A DNA stretch of 64,000 bases from Sphingomonas aracearum (GCF_003345355.1 NZ_QQNB01000002.1:806001-870000), one strand, 5' to 3'. Shown: positions 28,211 through 38,295, counted from the stretch's first letter. Made by a program: numbers and translations. The notes: generated by a model from the letters alone, not told the origin.

Positions 28211-30952
28211 ATGGCCAGCCGCTTCGACAACGTTCCCCATCGCCGCGCCCTTTTCGACCGGCGCGCCCTTGCCGAGCGGCTCGCGCAGCTGGAAGGGCGC
28301 AACGCCGATCTCCGCCGGGCCGCCACCGCCGAGCTGAAGGCCGCGCTGGAAACCGGCCGCGCGGAGATCGCCCGGCGGCTTGCCGAGCACCCATCGCGCG
28401 GACTGGAAGCGGCGGCCGCACAGGCATTCCTGACCGACCAGCTGCTGACCCTGCTCTACGATTTCACCACGGAGCGCCTGTTCCCCAGCACCAACCCCAC
28501 CGCCGGCGAGCGCCTCGTCCTGATCGCGGTCGGCGGCTATGGCCGGGGCGAGATGGCGCCCTTTTCCGACGTGGATATCGGCTTCCTCACGCCCGGCAAG
28601 CAGACGCCCTGGGCCGAGCAGGTGATCGAATCCATGCTCTACGCGCTATGGGATCTCGGGCTGAAGGTGGGCCATTCCAGCCGCAGCCTGGACGAGATGA
28701 TCCGCCAGGCGCGCGGCGACGTCACCATTCGCACGGCCCTGCTGGAAGCGCGCTTCCTGTGCGGCGACCGGCCGCTCTATGAAGAGGCCGCCGCCCGCTT
28801 CAAGGCCGAGGTGCAGAACGACCCGCGCGCCTTTATCGCCGACAAGCTTGCCGAGCGGAACGCGCGCCACTTGAAAATGGGCGACAGCCGCTATGTGGTC
28901 GAACCGAACGTCAAGGAGGGCAAGGGCGGCCTGCGCGACCTGCATGCACTCTTCTGGATCGGCAAATACACCTATGACGTGCAGCGCGCGGCCGAGCTGG
29001 TCGGCGCCGGGCTGCTGACCGCCGCAGAATATCGCCAGTTCCATCGGGCGGACAATTTCCTGTGGGCCGTGCGCTGTCACCTCCACCTGCTGGCACGTCG
29101 CGCGGAGGACAGGCTGACCTTCGACTATCAGCGCGAGATCGCCGAGCGGATGCGCTTCGCCGACCGGCCCGGCAAGTCCCGCGTCGAACGGTTCATGCAG
29201 TTCTACTTCCTCCAGGCACGCACGGTTGGCACGCTGACGGGCGTGTTCCTGGCGCATCTGGACGAGAAGTTCGCCGCGCGCGGCCGCCGGTTCGGCCTGC
29301 CCTCGCTCCGGCGCACCTCGCGCAAGCTGCATGGCTTCGTGCTGCAACGCGGACAGCTCGCCATCCCCTCGGACGACTGGTTCGCCGGCGATCCGGTCCG
29401 CCTGCTGGAGCTGTTCGCGCTCGCCGACCGGCAGGGCCTGGAGATCCACCCGCTGGCGATGCGGGCAGCCGCCCGCGACGCCAAGCGGATCGACGACTAT
29501 CGCGACGATCCCCGCGCCAACGCCCTGTTCCTGGACGTGCTCACTTCCCCGCGCGATCCGGAAACGGTGCTGCGCTGGATGAACGAGGCCGGCGTCTTCG
29601 GGCGCTTCGTGCCCGATTTCGGCCGCGTGGTCGCGCAGATGCAGTTCGACATGTACCACCATTACACGGTGGACGAGCACACCATCCGGGCGATCGGCCT
29701 GCTCAGCCGGATCGAGCATGGCCGGTTGGCCGAGGATCACCCGCTGGTGACCGGCGTCTTCCCGCAGATCGTCTCGCGCCGCGCTCTGTACGTCGCCGTG
29801 CTGCTCCACGACATCGCCAAGGGCCGCGGCGGCGATCACTCGATCCTCGGCGCGGACGTCGCCGAGCGGCTGTGCCCGCGTCTCGGCCTCGGCGACGCGG
29901 AGACGGAAACGGTCGCCTGGCTCGTCCGCCATCACCTGCTGATGAGCGCCACGGCGTTCAAGCGCGACCTGTCGGACTTCAAGACCATCCTCGATTTCGC
30001 CGAGGTGGTGCAAAGCCCGGAGCGCCTGCGCCTGCTTACCGCGCTGACGGTGGTGGATATCCGCGCGGTCGGGCCGGGCACCTGGAACGGCTGGAAGCGG
30101 CAGTTGCTGGCCACGCTCTACCATTCCGCCGAGGAAGTGCTGCGCCTGGGGCACAAGCAGATCGGGCGGGGCGAGCGGATCGCCGCCAAGCAGGAAGCGC
30201 TGCGCGCCGAACTGGGCTGGGACGAGGCGCGCTTCTCGGCGCTGGTCCGCCGCCTGCCCGAGCCCTACTGGATCGCGGAGCCGGAGGACGTGCTGGTCCG
30301 CAACGCGCGGCTGATCGAGGAGGCCGGCGACGCGCAGCTGCGGATCGGGGCGCAGGTCTATCCCGAACGCGGCGCCACCCTGGTCACGCTCTACGCCGCG
30401 GATCATCCGGGCCTGTTCTACCGTGTCGCGGGCGCCATCCATGCCGCGGGCGGCAACATCATCGACGCGCGCATCCACACCACGCGGGACGGCATGGCGC
30501 TGGACAATTTCCTGGTCCAGGACCCGGTCGGCCGCCCGTTCGACGAGGCGGGCCAGCTCTCCCGCCTCAGGAGCGGGATCGAGGAAGCGCTCGCCAATCG
30601 CGGCCGCATGATCGACAAGCTGATGGCCAAGCCACTGCCGCGACCGCGCGCGAGCGCCTTTCCGATCGCGGCCAACGTGCTGATCGACAACAACGCCTCC
30701 AACCGGTTCACGGTGGTGGAGGTCAACGCGCGCGATCGCCCGGCCTTGCTGCACCAGCTCGCCAATGCGCTGTTCCAGTCGAAGGTGACGATCCACTCGG
30801 CGCATGTCGCCACCTATGGCGAGCGCGCGGTGGACACGTTCTACCTCACCGACCTGCTGGGCGACAAGATCGGCGCCGGATCACGCCTGCGCACGATCGA
30901 GAAGCGGCTGCTGGAGGCAGCATCCGGCGAGGCGATCGTGGAAGCCGCGTGA
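28211..30952 (+). CDS. glnD: Bifunctional PII uridylyltransferase/uridylyl-removing enzyme
   Basis: 913 aa nitrogen sensor. Order: nucleotidyltransferase domain with VGGYGRGEMAPFSDVDIGF near residue 100, the GlnD-specific middle region (EGKGGLRDLHALFWI), HD domain with HHYTVDEHTIRAIG and LLHDIAKGRGGDHS near residue 535, and two C-terminal ACT domains (YAADHPGLFYRVAGAI and VNARDRPALLHQLANAL) that bind glutamine. ATG 28211 selected. It lies 56 bp downstream of mutS on the same strand. Confidence 0.97.
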   Translation: MASRFDNVPHRRALFDRRALAERLAQLEGRNADLRRAATAELKAALETGRAEIARRLAEHPSRGLEAAAAQAFLTDQLLTLLYDFTTERLFPSTNPTAGERLVLIAVGGYGRGEMAPFSDVDIGFLTPGKQTPWAEQVIESMLYALWDLGLKVGHSSRSLDEMIRQARGDVTIRTALLEARFLCGDRPLYEEAAARFKAEVQNDPRAFIADKLAERNARHLKMGDSRYVVEPNVKEGKGGLRDLHALFWIGKYTYDVQRAAELVGAGLLTAAEYRQFHRADNFLWAVRCHLHLLARRAEDRLTFDYQREIAERMRFADRPGKSRVERFMQFYFLQARTVGTLTGVFLAHLDEKFAARGRRFGLPSLRRTSRKLHGFVLQRGQLAIPSDDWFAGDPVRLLELFALADRQGLEIHPLAMRAAARDAKRIDDYRDDPRANALFLDVLTSPRDPETVLRWMNEAGVFGRFVPDFGRVVAQMQFDMYHHYTVDEHTIRAIGLLSRIEHGRLAEDHPLVTGVFPQIVSRRALYVAVLLHDIAKGRGGDHSILGADVAERLCPRLGLGDAETETVAWLVRHHLLMSATAFKRDLSDFKTILDFAEVVQSPERLRLLTALTVVDIRAVGPGTWNGWKRQLLATLYHSAEEVLRLGHKQIGRGERIAAKQEALRAELGWDEARFSALVRRLPEPYWIAEPEDVLVRNARLIEEAGDAQLRIGAQVYPERGATLVTLYAADHPGLFYRVAGAIHAAGGNIIDARIHTTRDGMALDNFLVQDPVGRPFDEAGQLSRLRSGIEEALANRGRMIDKLMAKPLPRPRASAFPIAANVLIDNNASNRFTVVEVNARDRPALLHQLANALFQSKVTIHSAHVATYGERAVDTFYLTDLLGDKIGAGSRLRTIEKRLLEAASGEAIVEAA

Positions 30953-30992
30953 CGCGCGGCGGGCCGGGTGCCGGCCGCCGTGGCCCCGGCGA

Positions 30993-31487
30993 TCAGGACG
31001 GCTTGCGCGTATCGCGGGCGAAACGCTGGAGCAGGAAGCGCTCGATCGCCGTCAGCCCCTGCTGGGTGAGCTCCACAAGCGTGCGGCGCCCGTCAAAGGC
31101 ATCCGGCCAGCGGCGGACCAGACCGGACTTTTCCATGTCCCGCAGGCACCGCAGGGCCGTTGTCGGCGGCACCGCCGAAGCATAGGCCGCGCTGCTGACC
31201 GATGTCTCCTCCCCCCGCCGGGTGGTAAGATACAGGAACAGCAGCATGTCCCAGCCCGGTTCTCCGAACAGCGAGGCGCATTCGGGCATGTTGCGCTCGC
31301 GCGCGCGGCGTTCGGCGAAGATGTGCTGCGCGCGCCGGAGCGCGACCTGATCGAGGTCGATCTGATCTTCGGCCGTCGGCATTATACTTTCGGTGTCGGC
31401 CATGCGCGGGGTCGCCGAGCCGAGCTCGTCCACCATCTTGTTCAGCGCATGCACCAACGTCGCCAACTGCGGATCGATCTGTCCCAT
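30993..31487 (-). CDS. MarR-like winged-helix regulator
   Basis: 164 aa. A helical N-terminus (ATLVHALNKMVDEL) is followed by a winged helix: EPGWDMLLFLYLT, SAAYASAVPPTTALRCLRDMEKSGLVRRWPDAFDGRRTLVELTQQG. The wing DGRRTLVELT is characteristic of MarR. It lies downstream of the TonB-dependent receptor, same strand, but beyond a strong terminator, so it has its own promoter. Target and ligand unknown. Confidence 0.85.
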   Translation of the reverse strand: MGQIDPQLATLVHALNKMVDELGSATPRMADTESIMPTAEDQIDLDQVALRRAQHIFAERRARERNMPECASLFGEPGWDMLLFLYLTTRRGEETSVSSAAYASAVPPTTALRCLRDMEKSGLVRRWPDAFDGRRTLVELTQQGLTAIERFLLQRFARDTRKPS

Positions 31488-31565
31488 GATCGGTGCCCCA
31501 ATCTGTTCCAGTCAACTCAACTATATGAATCTTGCGAAGAACATCATGCACGGACTGTGTCCGCT

Positions 31566-31585
31566 CGTACGCCTTTGGTCGTACG
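31566..31585. promoter_or_regulatory. Possible operator upstream of the MarR-like gene
   Basis: CGTACG-CCTTTGGT-CGTACG: two perfect 6-bp palindromes separated by 8 bp, centre-to-centre 14 bp. It lies about 80 bp upstream of the regulator's start codon. An autoregulatory site is an inference from position and symmetry only. Confidence 0.35.
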
Positions 31586-31645
31586 TGAGGACGAAAACCG
31601 CGCATGACAACTTCGCCACAGGCGTGGCGCGATCCCTTCAGACGC

Positions 31646-31678
31646 AAAAAGCCGGCTCACAGGTGTCTGCGAGCCGGC
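31646..31678 (-). terminator. Intrinsic terminator after the TonB-dependent receptor
   Basis: Minus strand GCCGGCTC...GAGCCGGC, perfect 8-bp stem with a 12-base loop, followed directly by TTTTT. It is 17 bases beyond the receptor stop. Confidence 0.92.
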
Positions 31679-31695
31679 CTGCTTGTCGGAACCGA

Positions 31696-34479
31696 TCAGA
31701 AGCGCGTGCGCAGCGTCACGCCATAGGTGCGCGGCTCCGCCAGGAACGAGGTGAAGACCTGGTTGCCGGTGGCAAAGCCGCCCGCCGATCCGAACCGCTG
31801 CACCTGCGCCTGCGAGCCTGCGCCCTGGAACGGCGCGCTGAACGCCACCTGCTGGTAATCGGTGTTGAGCAGGTTCTGCACCCAGAACTCCACCGCCCAG
31901 CGCTGGTTCGGCCCGCGGATGCCCGTGCGCGCGTTCATCAGGAAGAAGCCGTCCTGCTCCTTCTCGTAGAACAGGTCCGAGCCGTTGTTATAGTCGCTGG
32001 AAAGGCGACCATCGACGTAGAACAGGCCCTGCAGCCCGCTCGACCCGAGCTCCGGCGTCCAGCTGACGGAGGTGCTGACGACATGCTCCGGCGCATTGGA
32101 CAGGCGGCTGCCCGCGAGCAGGAACAGCTGCGCATCGAGCGCCTCGCCCGCCTTGGAACCGACGAGGTTGTTGCGGAAGTGCGTGTCGGCATAGGTGTAG
32201 CCCAGGCTCACCGCCACGTTGCGCGCCGGGTACAGGCCGGCCTCCAGTTCCACGCCCTGCGACAGCACGCCGTAGTTCACGTCCCCCGAGCAGGTGCCGG
32301 TGGTGGAGGACGGATCGCGGTCCGCCCCGTTCAGGCTGGCCGAGCACGAGCCGATGTTCTGGACGACATAGTTGGTGCCGTTGAACGTGTTCAGCTGGAA
32401 GTTCTGGAATTCCTGGCGGAAGCCCGCGACGTTCAGCGTGAACTGGCGGCTGCTGTACTTCACGCCCACTTCATAGGCGTTCACGGTTTCCGGATCGAAG
32501 CGCAGGCGCGTGACGGAAGCAGCGGTCGGCGTGGTGAACACATTGCTCGACAGGTCCGACCGATCGAGATTGTAGCCGCCCGCCTTGTAGCCGCGCGAAT
32601 AGCTCGCATAGACCATCAGGTCGTTGGTCGGCTTGTAGCTGAGCACGCCGGTGCCGGTGAGCTGGCTTTCCTTGATCTTGTCGTTGAGGTTCAGCCCGGT
32701 CAGCGCCGCGGTCGAGTTGCCGGTGCAGCTCAAGGTGATGAGGCCGCCGGCAAGGCTCGCCAGCGCCGCGTTGGTGAGCAGCGGCCCAAGCTGCGCCTGC
32801 TGCGTCGGGCAGACGGTGTTGTTGTTGTTGAACGTCGAGTTGAAGCGCTTCTCCTCATGCGTCCAGCGCAGGCCGGCCGTCAGGCTCAACTGGTCGGTGA
32901 GCTTGAAGATGTTGTGGGTGAAGAACGCGTAATTCTCGCTCTGCTGGTTGTAGACGTCCCGCTGCGAGCCGAGATTGTTGAGGGTCGACAGGTTGTTCAG
33001 GCCGCGGATGATCGCCGGCGCGCCCGCGCCCAGCGCACCGTTCAGCGCCACCGTGCCGACCGCGCTGAGACAGCCCGGGCTGCGCGGCGCACGAAGTGCC
33101 GCGAGCGGGTTGATGGTGGCGACGATGCGGCAGGCGGCGAAGGCGCCGTAATCGTTGCCGAACTTCAGGTTGTCGACGACCTGCAGGTCTTCCTTCGAAT
33201 AGTAACCGCCGACCAGGTAGTTCAGCCGGTCGCCGAGCGCCTCGCCCTGCAAGCGCAGCTCCTGGGTGAAGGTATGGAACTGGCGGTAGGAATTGCCATC
33301 GTCCGGGCGGTAGCCGATGTCGAGATTGCCATAGTCGATGTCGCTCGCGCCGCCCGACTTGTACTCGCGATAGGCGGTGATCGAGGTCAGCGAGGCGTTG
33401 CCGAAGTTCCAGTCGAACTGTGCCGAGCCGCCATAATCCTTGGTGACGTTCGAATAAGCGCGGCCCGGCGTGTTGGCGATGCGGCGGTTGAACGGGTCGC
33501 CCGCACTGGGGAACACGGCGCCGAGCGAACGCATCACGTCGACGATGCGGTTGCTGGAGGCCACCGAATAGTCGCCGGGCACGGTGGGCGTCAGGTCCTG
33601 CTTCTCGCGCAGGTCGAGATAGACCGCGCCGCAGCACTTCTCGTCGCGATAGGTATAGTCGCCGATCAGGCGCAGCGAGATGTCGCTGGTCGGCTCGAAC
33701 AGCAACTGCCCGCGTACGACATAGCGGTGACGGTCGTTGTAATCGGTGTTGTTGGTGACGTCGTAATAGAAGCCGTCGCGGTCGGCGAACACGCCGTCCA
33801 GGCGGAAGGCCAGCTTGTCCTTGATGATCGGGCCGGTGATGCCGGCGGCAACGCGGACATTGTCGTAATTGCCGTAGGTCGCCTCGCCATAGCCGCCGAA
33901 CGTGTAGCTCGGCGCCTTGGTGTAGACGTTGATCGCGCCGGCGCTTGCGTTGCGGCCCGACAGCGTGCCCTGCGGCCCGCGCAGCACCTCGATGCGATCC
34001 ACTTCGCCCAGGTCGTTGAGGCCGGAGCCGGTGCGGCTGCGATAGACGCCGTCGATGAACACCGCGACCGAGCTTTCCAGACCCGGATTGTCGCCCACCG
34101 TGCCGATGCCGCGGATGCGGGCCGACGCATTGGCTTCGGAGCCGGTGGAGGAGATCTGCAGCGACGGGGTGAGCTGCGTCAGCCCGCGAATGTCGGTGGC
34201 GCCGGAATTCTGCAGCGCTTCCTGGCTCACCGCGGACACCGCAAGCGGCACGTCGGACAGGCGCTCGGCGCGGCGGGTGGCGGTGACCACGATGTCGCCG
34301 GCGCCGCCGGTCTGCTCGACCGCGGCGTTGCTGGTCGCATCGCTCGTGGTGTTCTGCGTCTCCGCCTGGGTGGTGGCGGCATCGGTCGGCGGGGTCGTCT
34401 GCTGGGCGTCCTGCGCGAAGGCCGGGGTCGCGATGGCGACAATGGCGGCAGCGGACACGAGCAAGGCGGACTTGCGCAT
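31696..34479 (-). CDS. TonB-dependent outer-membrane receptor
   Basis: 927 aa. Signal peptide with cleavage after AFA (residue 22), then a short acidic/Gln-Thr linker. The plug starts around residue 60 (GDIVVTATRRAERLSDVPLA) and includes IEVLRGPQGTLSGRNASAGA. The barrel ends TYGVTLRTRF with the terminal Phe needed for BAM assembly. The sequence resembles the sphingomonad receptors for poorly defined organic substrates rather than a siderophore receptor. It has several extracellular-loop Cys (CC near the middle, SCSA, TCSG). AAAGGAG precedes ATG 34479. Confidence 0.95.
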   Translation of the reverse strand: MRKSALLVSAAAIVAIATPAFAQDAQQTTPPTDAATTQAETQNTTSDATSNAAVEQTGGAGDIVVTATRRAERLSDVPLAVSAVSQEALQNSGATDIRGLTQLTPSLQISSTGSEANASARIRGIGTVGDNPGLESSVAVFIDGVYRSRTGSGLNDLGEVDRIEVLRGPQGTLSGRNASAGAINVYTKAPSYTFGGYGEATYGNYDNVRVAAGITGPIIKDKLAFRLDGVFADRDGFYYDVTNNTDYNDRHRYVVRGQLLFEPTSDISLRLIGDYTYRDEKCCGAVYLDLREKQDLTPTVPGDYSVASSNRIVDVMRSLGAVFPSAGDPFNRRIANTPGRAYSNVTKDYGGSAQFDWNFGNASLTSITAYREYKSGGASDIDYGNLDIGYRPDDGNSYRQFHTFTQELRLQGEALGDRLNYLVGGYYSKEDLQVVDNLKFGNDYGAFAACRIVATINPLAALRAPRSPGCLSAVGTVALNGALGAGAPAIIRGLNNLSTLNNLGSQRDVYNQQSENYAFFTHNIFKLTDQLSLTAGLRWTHEEKRFNSTFNNNNTVCPTQQAQLGPLLTNAALASLAGGLITLSCTGNSTAALTGLNLNDKIKESQLTGTGVLSYKPTNDLMVYASYSRGYKAGGYNLDRSDLSSNVFTTPTAASVTRLRFDPETVNAYEVGVKYSSRQFTLNVAGFRQEFQNFQLNTFNGTNYVVQNIGSCSASLNGADRDPSSTTGTCSGDVNYGVLSQGVELEAGLYPARNVAVSLGYTYADTHFRNNLVGSKAGEALDAQLFLLAGSRLSNAPEHVVSTSVSWTPELGSSGLQGLFYVDGRLSSDYNNGSDLFYEKEQDGFFLMNARTGIRGPNQRWAVEFWVQNLLNTDYQQVAFSAPFQGAGSQAQVQRFGSAGGFATGNQVFTSFLAEPRTYGVTLRTRF

Positions 34480-34667
34480 TCGGGGCTCTCCTTTTGGGCG
34501 ACCTATTCTTGGTCTTTCCCCTTTGGATTATCCGATAGCGCCGTACCGTCTAGTCGAAGCGCCGCAGGAACCTGCCGTTTACGGAAGGAGTGCGGCAGAT
34601 TTGCCACAGCCCGGTTGCAGCGCGCGCAACAACATGGCCGCATTTCCCCTACGGCATGCCGCACAAG

Positions 34668-34702
34668 ACAACGCCCGGCACCTTTTCAGGCCCGGGCGTC
34701 GT
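34668..34702 (-). terminator. Hairpin after infC, possible terminator
   Basis: Minus strand ACGACGCCCGG...CCGGGCGTTGT, 11-bp stem with one G-U and a 13-base loop, followed by CTTGT. It has a strong stem but a poor U-tract; it may stop thrS-infC transcripts inefficiently or protect their 3' end. Confidence 0.55.
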
Positions 34703-34733
34703 TGCGTTCTTTGCAATCGGAAAAAACGTACCG

Positions 34734-35282
34734 TTACTTCGGAGCAAGCACCATGAGCATCTGGCGCCCTTCCATCCGCGGGTAGCTCTCGACCTTGGCT
34801 TCCTCTGCGCAATCGGCCTGAACCTTTTGCAGCAGCTGCATGCCGAGCTGCCCATGGGCAAGCTCGCGACCGCGGAAACGCAGGGTGACCTTCACCTTGT
34901 CGCCTTCGCCGATGAACTTGTGGATGGCGCGCATCTTCACGTCGTAATCGTGGTCGTCGATGTTCGGACGCATCTTGATCTCCTTGATCTCCTGCGTCTT
35001 CTGCGACTTACGCGCCAGATTGGCCTTTTTCTGGGCCTCGTACTTGAACTTGCCGACGTCCAGGAACTTGGCCACGGGCGGATCGGCATTGGGCGACACC
35101 TCGACCAGGTCGAGGCCGACCGCCTGCGCCTGCTCGATCGCCTCGCGCGTGTAGAGAACGCCCAGATTCTCGCCGTCCTGGTCGATCACGCGGACGCGGG
35201 GGCTCTGGATCCATTCATTGAAGCGCGGGCCGTTCATCGGCATCGGGGCACCTTGCGGGCGCCGCATCATGGGAGGACGTAT
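34734..35282 (-). CDS. infC: Translation initiation factor IF-3, likely AUA start
   Basis: 182 aa as called. IF-3 monitors the start codon and keeps 30S subunits apart. N-domain: [21 protein letters not shown]-domain: [17 protein letters not shown] and [18 protein letters not shown]. The nearest ATG (35270) has no Shine-Dalgarno. The in-frame ATA at 35280-35282 has AGGAG eight bases upstream, the usual spacing. infC is known for non-AUG starts that allow IF-3 autoregulation (AUU in E. coli), so I choose ATA. It lies downstream (thrS to infC) with a terminator between. Confidence 0.9.
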   Translation of the reverse strand: MRPPMMRRPQGAPMPMNGPRFNEWIQSPRVRVIDQDGENLGVLYTREAIEQAQAVGLDLVEVSPNADPPVAKFLDVGKFKYEAQKKANLARKSQKTQEIKEIKMRPNIDDHDYDVKMRAIHKFIGEGDKVKVTLRFRGRELAHGQLGMQLLQKVQADCAEEAKVESYPRMEGRQMLMVLAPK

Positions 35283-35290
35283 AGGGACAG

Positions 35291-35295
35291 CTCCT
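35291..35295 (-). promoter_or_regulatory. Shine-Dalgarno supporting the infC AUA start
   Basis: AGGAG on the minus strand with the 8-base spacer CTGTCCCT before ATA. No comparable purine run lies before the ATG pair at 35265-35270. Confidence 0.7.
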
Positions 35296-35334
35296 GTTGT
35301 TGGTTACGTCACGTATATAGTGATTTCGGCGCGC

Positions 35335-35370
35335 AAACGAAAGGGAGCGCGGAAGTGATCCCGCGCTCCC
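35335..35370 (-). terminator. Intrinsic terminator after thrS
   Basis: Minus strand GGGAGCGCGG...CCGCGCTCCC, perfect 10-bp stem, 8-base loop, followed by TTTCGTTTG. It lies 8 bases past the thrS stop and about 90 bp before the infC start, so infC may have its own promoter. Confidence 0.82.
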
Positions 35371-35377
35371 CCCGATT

Positions 35378-37375
35378 TCAGTGGCGCTTGAGGTCCGGCG
35401 GGGTCGCCTCGGCGGCGAGCGTGGCGATCGCCTCCTCGACGCTCACCACCTCCTGCGCCTGGCTGCCCAGGCGGCGGATGGCGACCTTGCCCTCCTCCGC
35501 CTCGCGCTTGCCGACCACCAGCAGCACCGGCACCTTGGCGACCGAATGCTCGCGCACCTTGTAGTTGATCTTCTCGTTGCGAAGATCGGTTTCGGCGCGG
35601 ATGCCCGCCGCCTTCAGCTTCGCCTCGACCTCACGCGCATAGCCGTCGGCATCGGACACGATGGTCGCCACCACCGCCTGCACCGGGGAGAGCCAGAGCG
35701 GGAAGCGGCCCGCATGATGCTCGATCAGGATGCCGATGAAGCGCTCGAACGTGCCGAGGATGGCGCGGTGAAGCATGATCGGGCGGTGCCGCTCGCCGTC
35801 CTCGCCCACGTAGCTCGCATCGAGTCGCTCCGGCAGCACGCGGTCCGACTGGATCGTGCCCACCTGCCACGTCCGCCCGATCGCGTCGGTGAGGTGGAAT
35901 TCCAGCTTCGGCGCGTAGAAGGCGCCCTCGCCCGGCAGCTCCTCGAACCCGGCCTTGATCCCCTCGGGCAGGTTCGAGTCGAGCACCGCGCGGCGCAGCT
36001 CGTCCTCGGCCATGTCCCACATCTCGTCCGAGCCGAAACGCTTGTCGGGGCGCAGCGCGAGCTTCACCGCATATTGCTCGAAGCCGAGATCGCGGTACAC
36101 GCTGTCGAGCAGCTCGCAGAATTGCTGCACTTCCTCGACCAGCTGGTCCTGCCGCACGAAGATATGCGCATCGTCCTGCGTGAACTGGCGCACGCGCATG
36201 ATGCCGTGGAGCGCACCGTGCGGCTCGTTGCGGTGGCAGCAGCCGAACTCGGCCATGCGGATCGGCAGGTCGCGGTACGACTTGATGCCCTGGCGGAAGA
36301 TCAGCACGTGCGCCGGGCAGTTCATCGGCTTCAGCGCCATCAGGTCCGCCTTGCCGGAAAGCACCGCGGCATCGTCCTCGGTGTTGGGGATCTCGTCCGG
36401 CACCACGAACATGTTCTCGCGATACTTGCCCCAGTGACCGGACTGTTCCCATTGCCGCGCGTCCATCAGCTGCGGCGTCTTCACCTCGGCATAGCCGGCG
36501 GCATCCAGCCGGCGGCGCATATACGCCTCCAGGCTGCGCCACAGCAGATAGCCCTTGGGATGCCAGAAGACGGACCCTTGCGCCTCCGACTGGAGGTGGA
36601 ACAGGTCCATGTCCTGCCCGATGCGGCGATGGTCGCGCTTGGCGGCCTCTTCCAGCATGGTCAGGTGCGCGTCGAGCTGCTTCTTGTTGAGCCAGCCGGT
36701 GCCGTAGACGCGCGACAGCATCGCGTTGTTCTGGTCGCCCCGCCAATAGGCGCCCGACACGCGGGTCAGCTTGAACGCCTGCGGGTCGAGCCGGCCGGTG
36801 GAGGGCATGTGGGGGCCGCGGCACATGTCGAGCCATTGACCCTGGCGATAGATGGTCAGCTCCTCGCCCTCGGGCAGCTCGGCGGCCCATTCGGCCTTGA
36901 ACGTCTCGCCCTGCTTCTTCCAGGTTTCGATCAGCTGCTCGCGGCTCCACACCTCGCGCACGAACGGCTCGTTGCGCGCGATGATGGCGCGCATCTCCGC
37001 CTCGATCGCCGGCAGGTCCTCCTCGGTGAAGGGGCGGTCCTTCGGCGCGAAGTCGTAATAGAAGCCGTCCTCGGTCGCCGGGCCGAAGGTGATCTGCGTG
37101 CCGGGGAACAGGTGCTGCACCGCCTCGGCCATGACATGCGCGAAATCGTGGCGGGCCAGCTCCAGCGCCTCCGCCTCGTCGCGGCCGGTGACCAGCGCGA
37201 GCTGCGCGTCGCCCGTCAGCGGCCGCGACAGGTCGCGCAGCTCGCCGTTCACCCGCGCCGCGATCGCCGCCTTGGCCAGCCCCGGCCCGATCGACGCAGC
37301 GATGTCCGCCGGCGTGGTGCCGGTCGCGACTTCGCGCACGGAGCCGTCGGGGAGCGTGATCGAGAGCATGTCCAT
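35378..37375 (-). CDS. thrS: Threonyl-tRNA synthetase
   Basis: 665 aa class-II synthetase. TGS domain at 1-62 ([15 protein letters not shown]), editing domain with [14 protein letters not shown] (HXXXH zinc/editing site, about residues 80-95), catalytic core with motif 2 [23 protein letters not shown] in two parts, and C-terminal anticodon-binding domain ([20 protein letters not shown]). ATG 37375 has AGGAA six bases upstream. thrS followed by infC is a common gene order. Confidence 0.97.
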   Translation of the reverse strand: MDMLSITLPDGSVREVATGTTPADIAASIGPGLAKAAIAARVNGELRDLSRPLTGDAQLALVTGRDEAEALELARHDFAHVMAEAVQHLFPGTQITFGPATEDGFYYDFAPKDRPFTEEDLPAIEAEMRAIIARNEPFVREVWSREQLIETWKKQGETFKAEWAAELPEGEELTIYRQGQWLDMCRGPHMPSTGRLDPQAFKLTRVSGAYWRGDQNNAMLSRVYGTGWLNKKQLDAHLTMLEEAAKRDHRRIGQDMDLFHLQSEAQGSVFWHPKGYLLWRSLEAYMRRRLDAAGYAEVKTPQLMDARQWEQSGHWGKYRENMFVVPDEIPNTEDDAAVLSGKADLMALKPMNCPAHVLIFRQGIKSYRDLPIRMAEFGCCHRNEPHGALHGIMRVRQFTQDDAHIFVRQDQLVEEVQQFCELLDSVYRDLGFEQYAVKLALRPDKRFGSDEMWDMAEDELRRAVLDSNLPEGIKAGFEELPGEGAFYAPKLEFHLTDAIGRTWQVGTIQSDRVLPERLDASYVGEDGERHRPIMLHRAILGTFERFIGILIEHHAGRFPLWLSPVQAVVATIVSDADGYAREVEAKLKAAGIRAETDLRNEKINYKVREHSVAKVPVLLVVGKREAEEGKVAIRRLGSQAQEVVSVEEAIATLAAEATPPDLKRH

Positions 37376-37438
37376 GAGGTATTCCTGTGGTTTCCGGGCC
37401 GCCTTAGCATCGCTGGCGGCGGAACTGGAAGCCTCGGC

Positions 37439-38257
37439 TCAGTGCCAGCCGAATGGCACCACATGGTTCTGCTGCACATGCCCCACCTCGGCGCGGCCGA
37501 GATAGGGCACCCCCATCTCCCCGCACCAGCGCCGCATCATGTCCTCCAGCGAGCCCTGCCAGCCCGGCTCGTTGGGCTTGATCGCGGTGACATAGCCCAG
37601 CCGGACGCCGGCAATCCCCTTCAGCTGCGTGGCATGCGCCATGTGGAACAGCATCCGGTCGATCGCATATAGCGGCTCGGACACTTCCTCGATGATGAGC
37701 ACGTGGTCGGCGAGGTCCGGCAGGTAGGGCGTGCCGATCAGCGCGTGGAGGATCGACAGGTTGAACGCCGCGGAGGGTTGCCCGGCAAGCCCCGGCTCCA
37801 GCCCGCGCGTGTCCCGCTTCGTCAGCCATTGCAGCGTGCGGGTGACCGTCTGGTCGCCGTCCTTGCGGCCGATATCCGCCAGCATCGGCCCGCTCGCCGG
37901 CTGGCCGATCCGCGCGGCGTACAGGGCGCTCAGGAGGAACGTCATGTCGGAATAGCCGACATAGGACTTCACCCGTGCCGCATCGTTGAGGTGCGGCAGG
38001 ATGCGGGTGAGCAGCCGGTTCGAGCCATAGCCTCCGCGCGCGAACCAGATCGCGTCGAACGTGGGATCGTTGGCGACCTCCAGGAACGCCGCGGCGCGCA
38101 CGTCGTCCGGCCCGGCGAAATGCCCGCCGTCCGTGCGATAGACCTGCGGGTGGATGACCAGGTCCACTTCCGGAAAGGCGAGCGCGACGAACGCCTGCCC
38201 CTTGGCGACCACCGCCGGATCGATGGGGTTGGCTGGTGCGACGACGCCGATCTTCAT
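37439..38257 (-). CDS. S66-family LD-carboxypeptidase
   Basis: 272 aa. The Ser-Glu-His hydrolase family includes LdcA, which trims murein tetrapeptides to tripeptides, and MccF, a microcin-C immunity peptidase. The nucleophile elbow is WFARGGYGSNRLL (Ser near residue 95), and the Glu lies in LIIEEVSEPLYAIDR. ATG 38257 (MKIGVVAPANPID) is the family start. It lies downstream of nothing on its strand and is divergent from a Mur ligase, which suggests a murein-recycling pair. Confidence 0.87.
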   Translation of the reverse strand: MKIGVVAPANPIDPAVVAKGQAFVALAFPEVDLVIHPQVYRTDGGHFAGPDDVRAAAFLEVANDPTFDAIWFARGGYGSNRLLTRILPHLNDAARVKSYVGYSDMTFLLSALYAARIGQPASGPMLADIGRKDGDQTVTRTLQWLTKRDTRGLEPGLAGQPSAAFNLSILHALIGTPYLPDLADHVLIIEEVSEPLYAIDRMLFHMAHATQLKGIAGVRLGYVTAIKPNEPGWQGSLEDMMRRWCGEMGVPYLGRAEVGHVQQNHVVPFGWH

Positions 38258-38295
38258 TCCGTTTCCGTTCCTCAACCAGCCCGCCTTCAACTACC

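Noticed and set aside
25470..28427. A 985-codon open frame antisense to mutS, and similarly long frames opposite the TonB receptor, infB, glnD and thrS
   Set aside because: They mirror real genes codon by codon, have Arg/His/Gln/Gly-rich low-complexity translations, no RBS and no domain. This is the usual effect of ~70% GC on the complementary strand.
31393..34785. An 1130-codon plus-strand frame covering the receptor gene
   Set aside because: It is antisense to the TonB-dependent receptor, which has a signal peptide, plug motifs and C-terminal Phe; the plus-strand translation shows no protein-like pattern.
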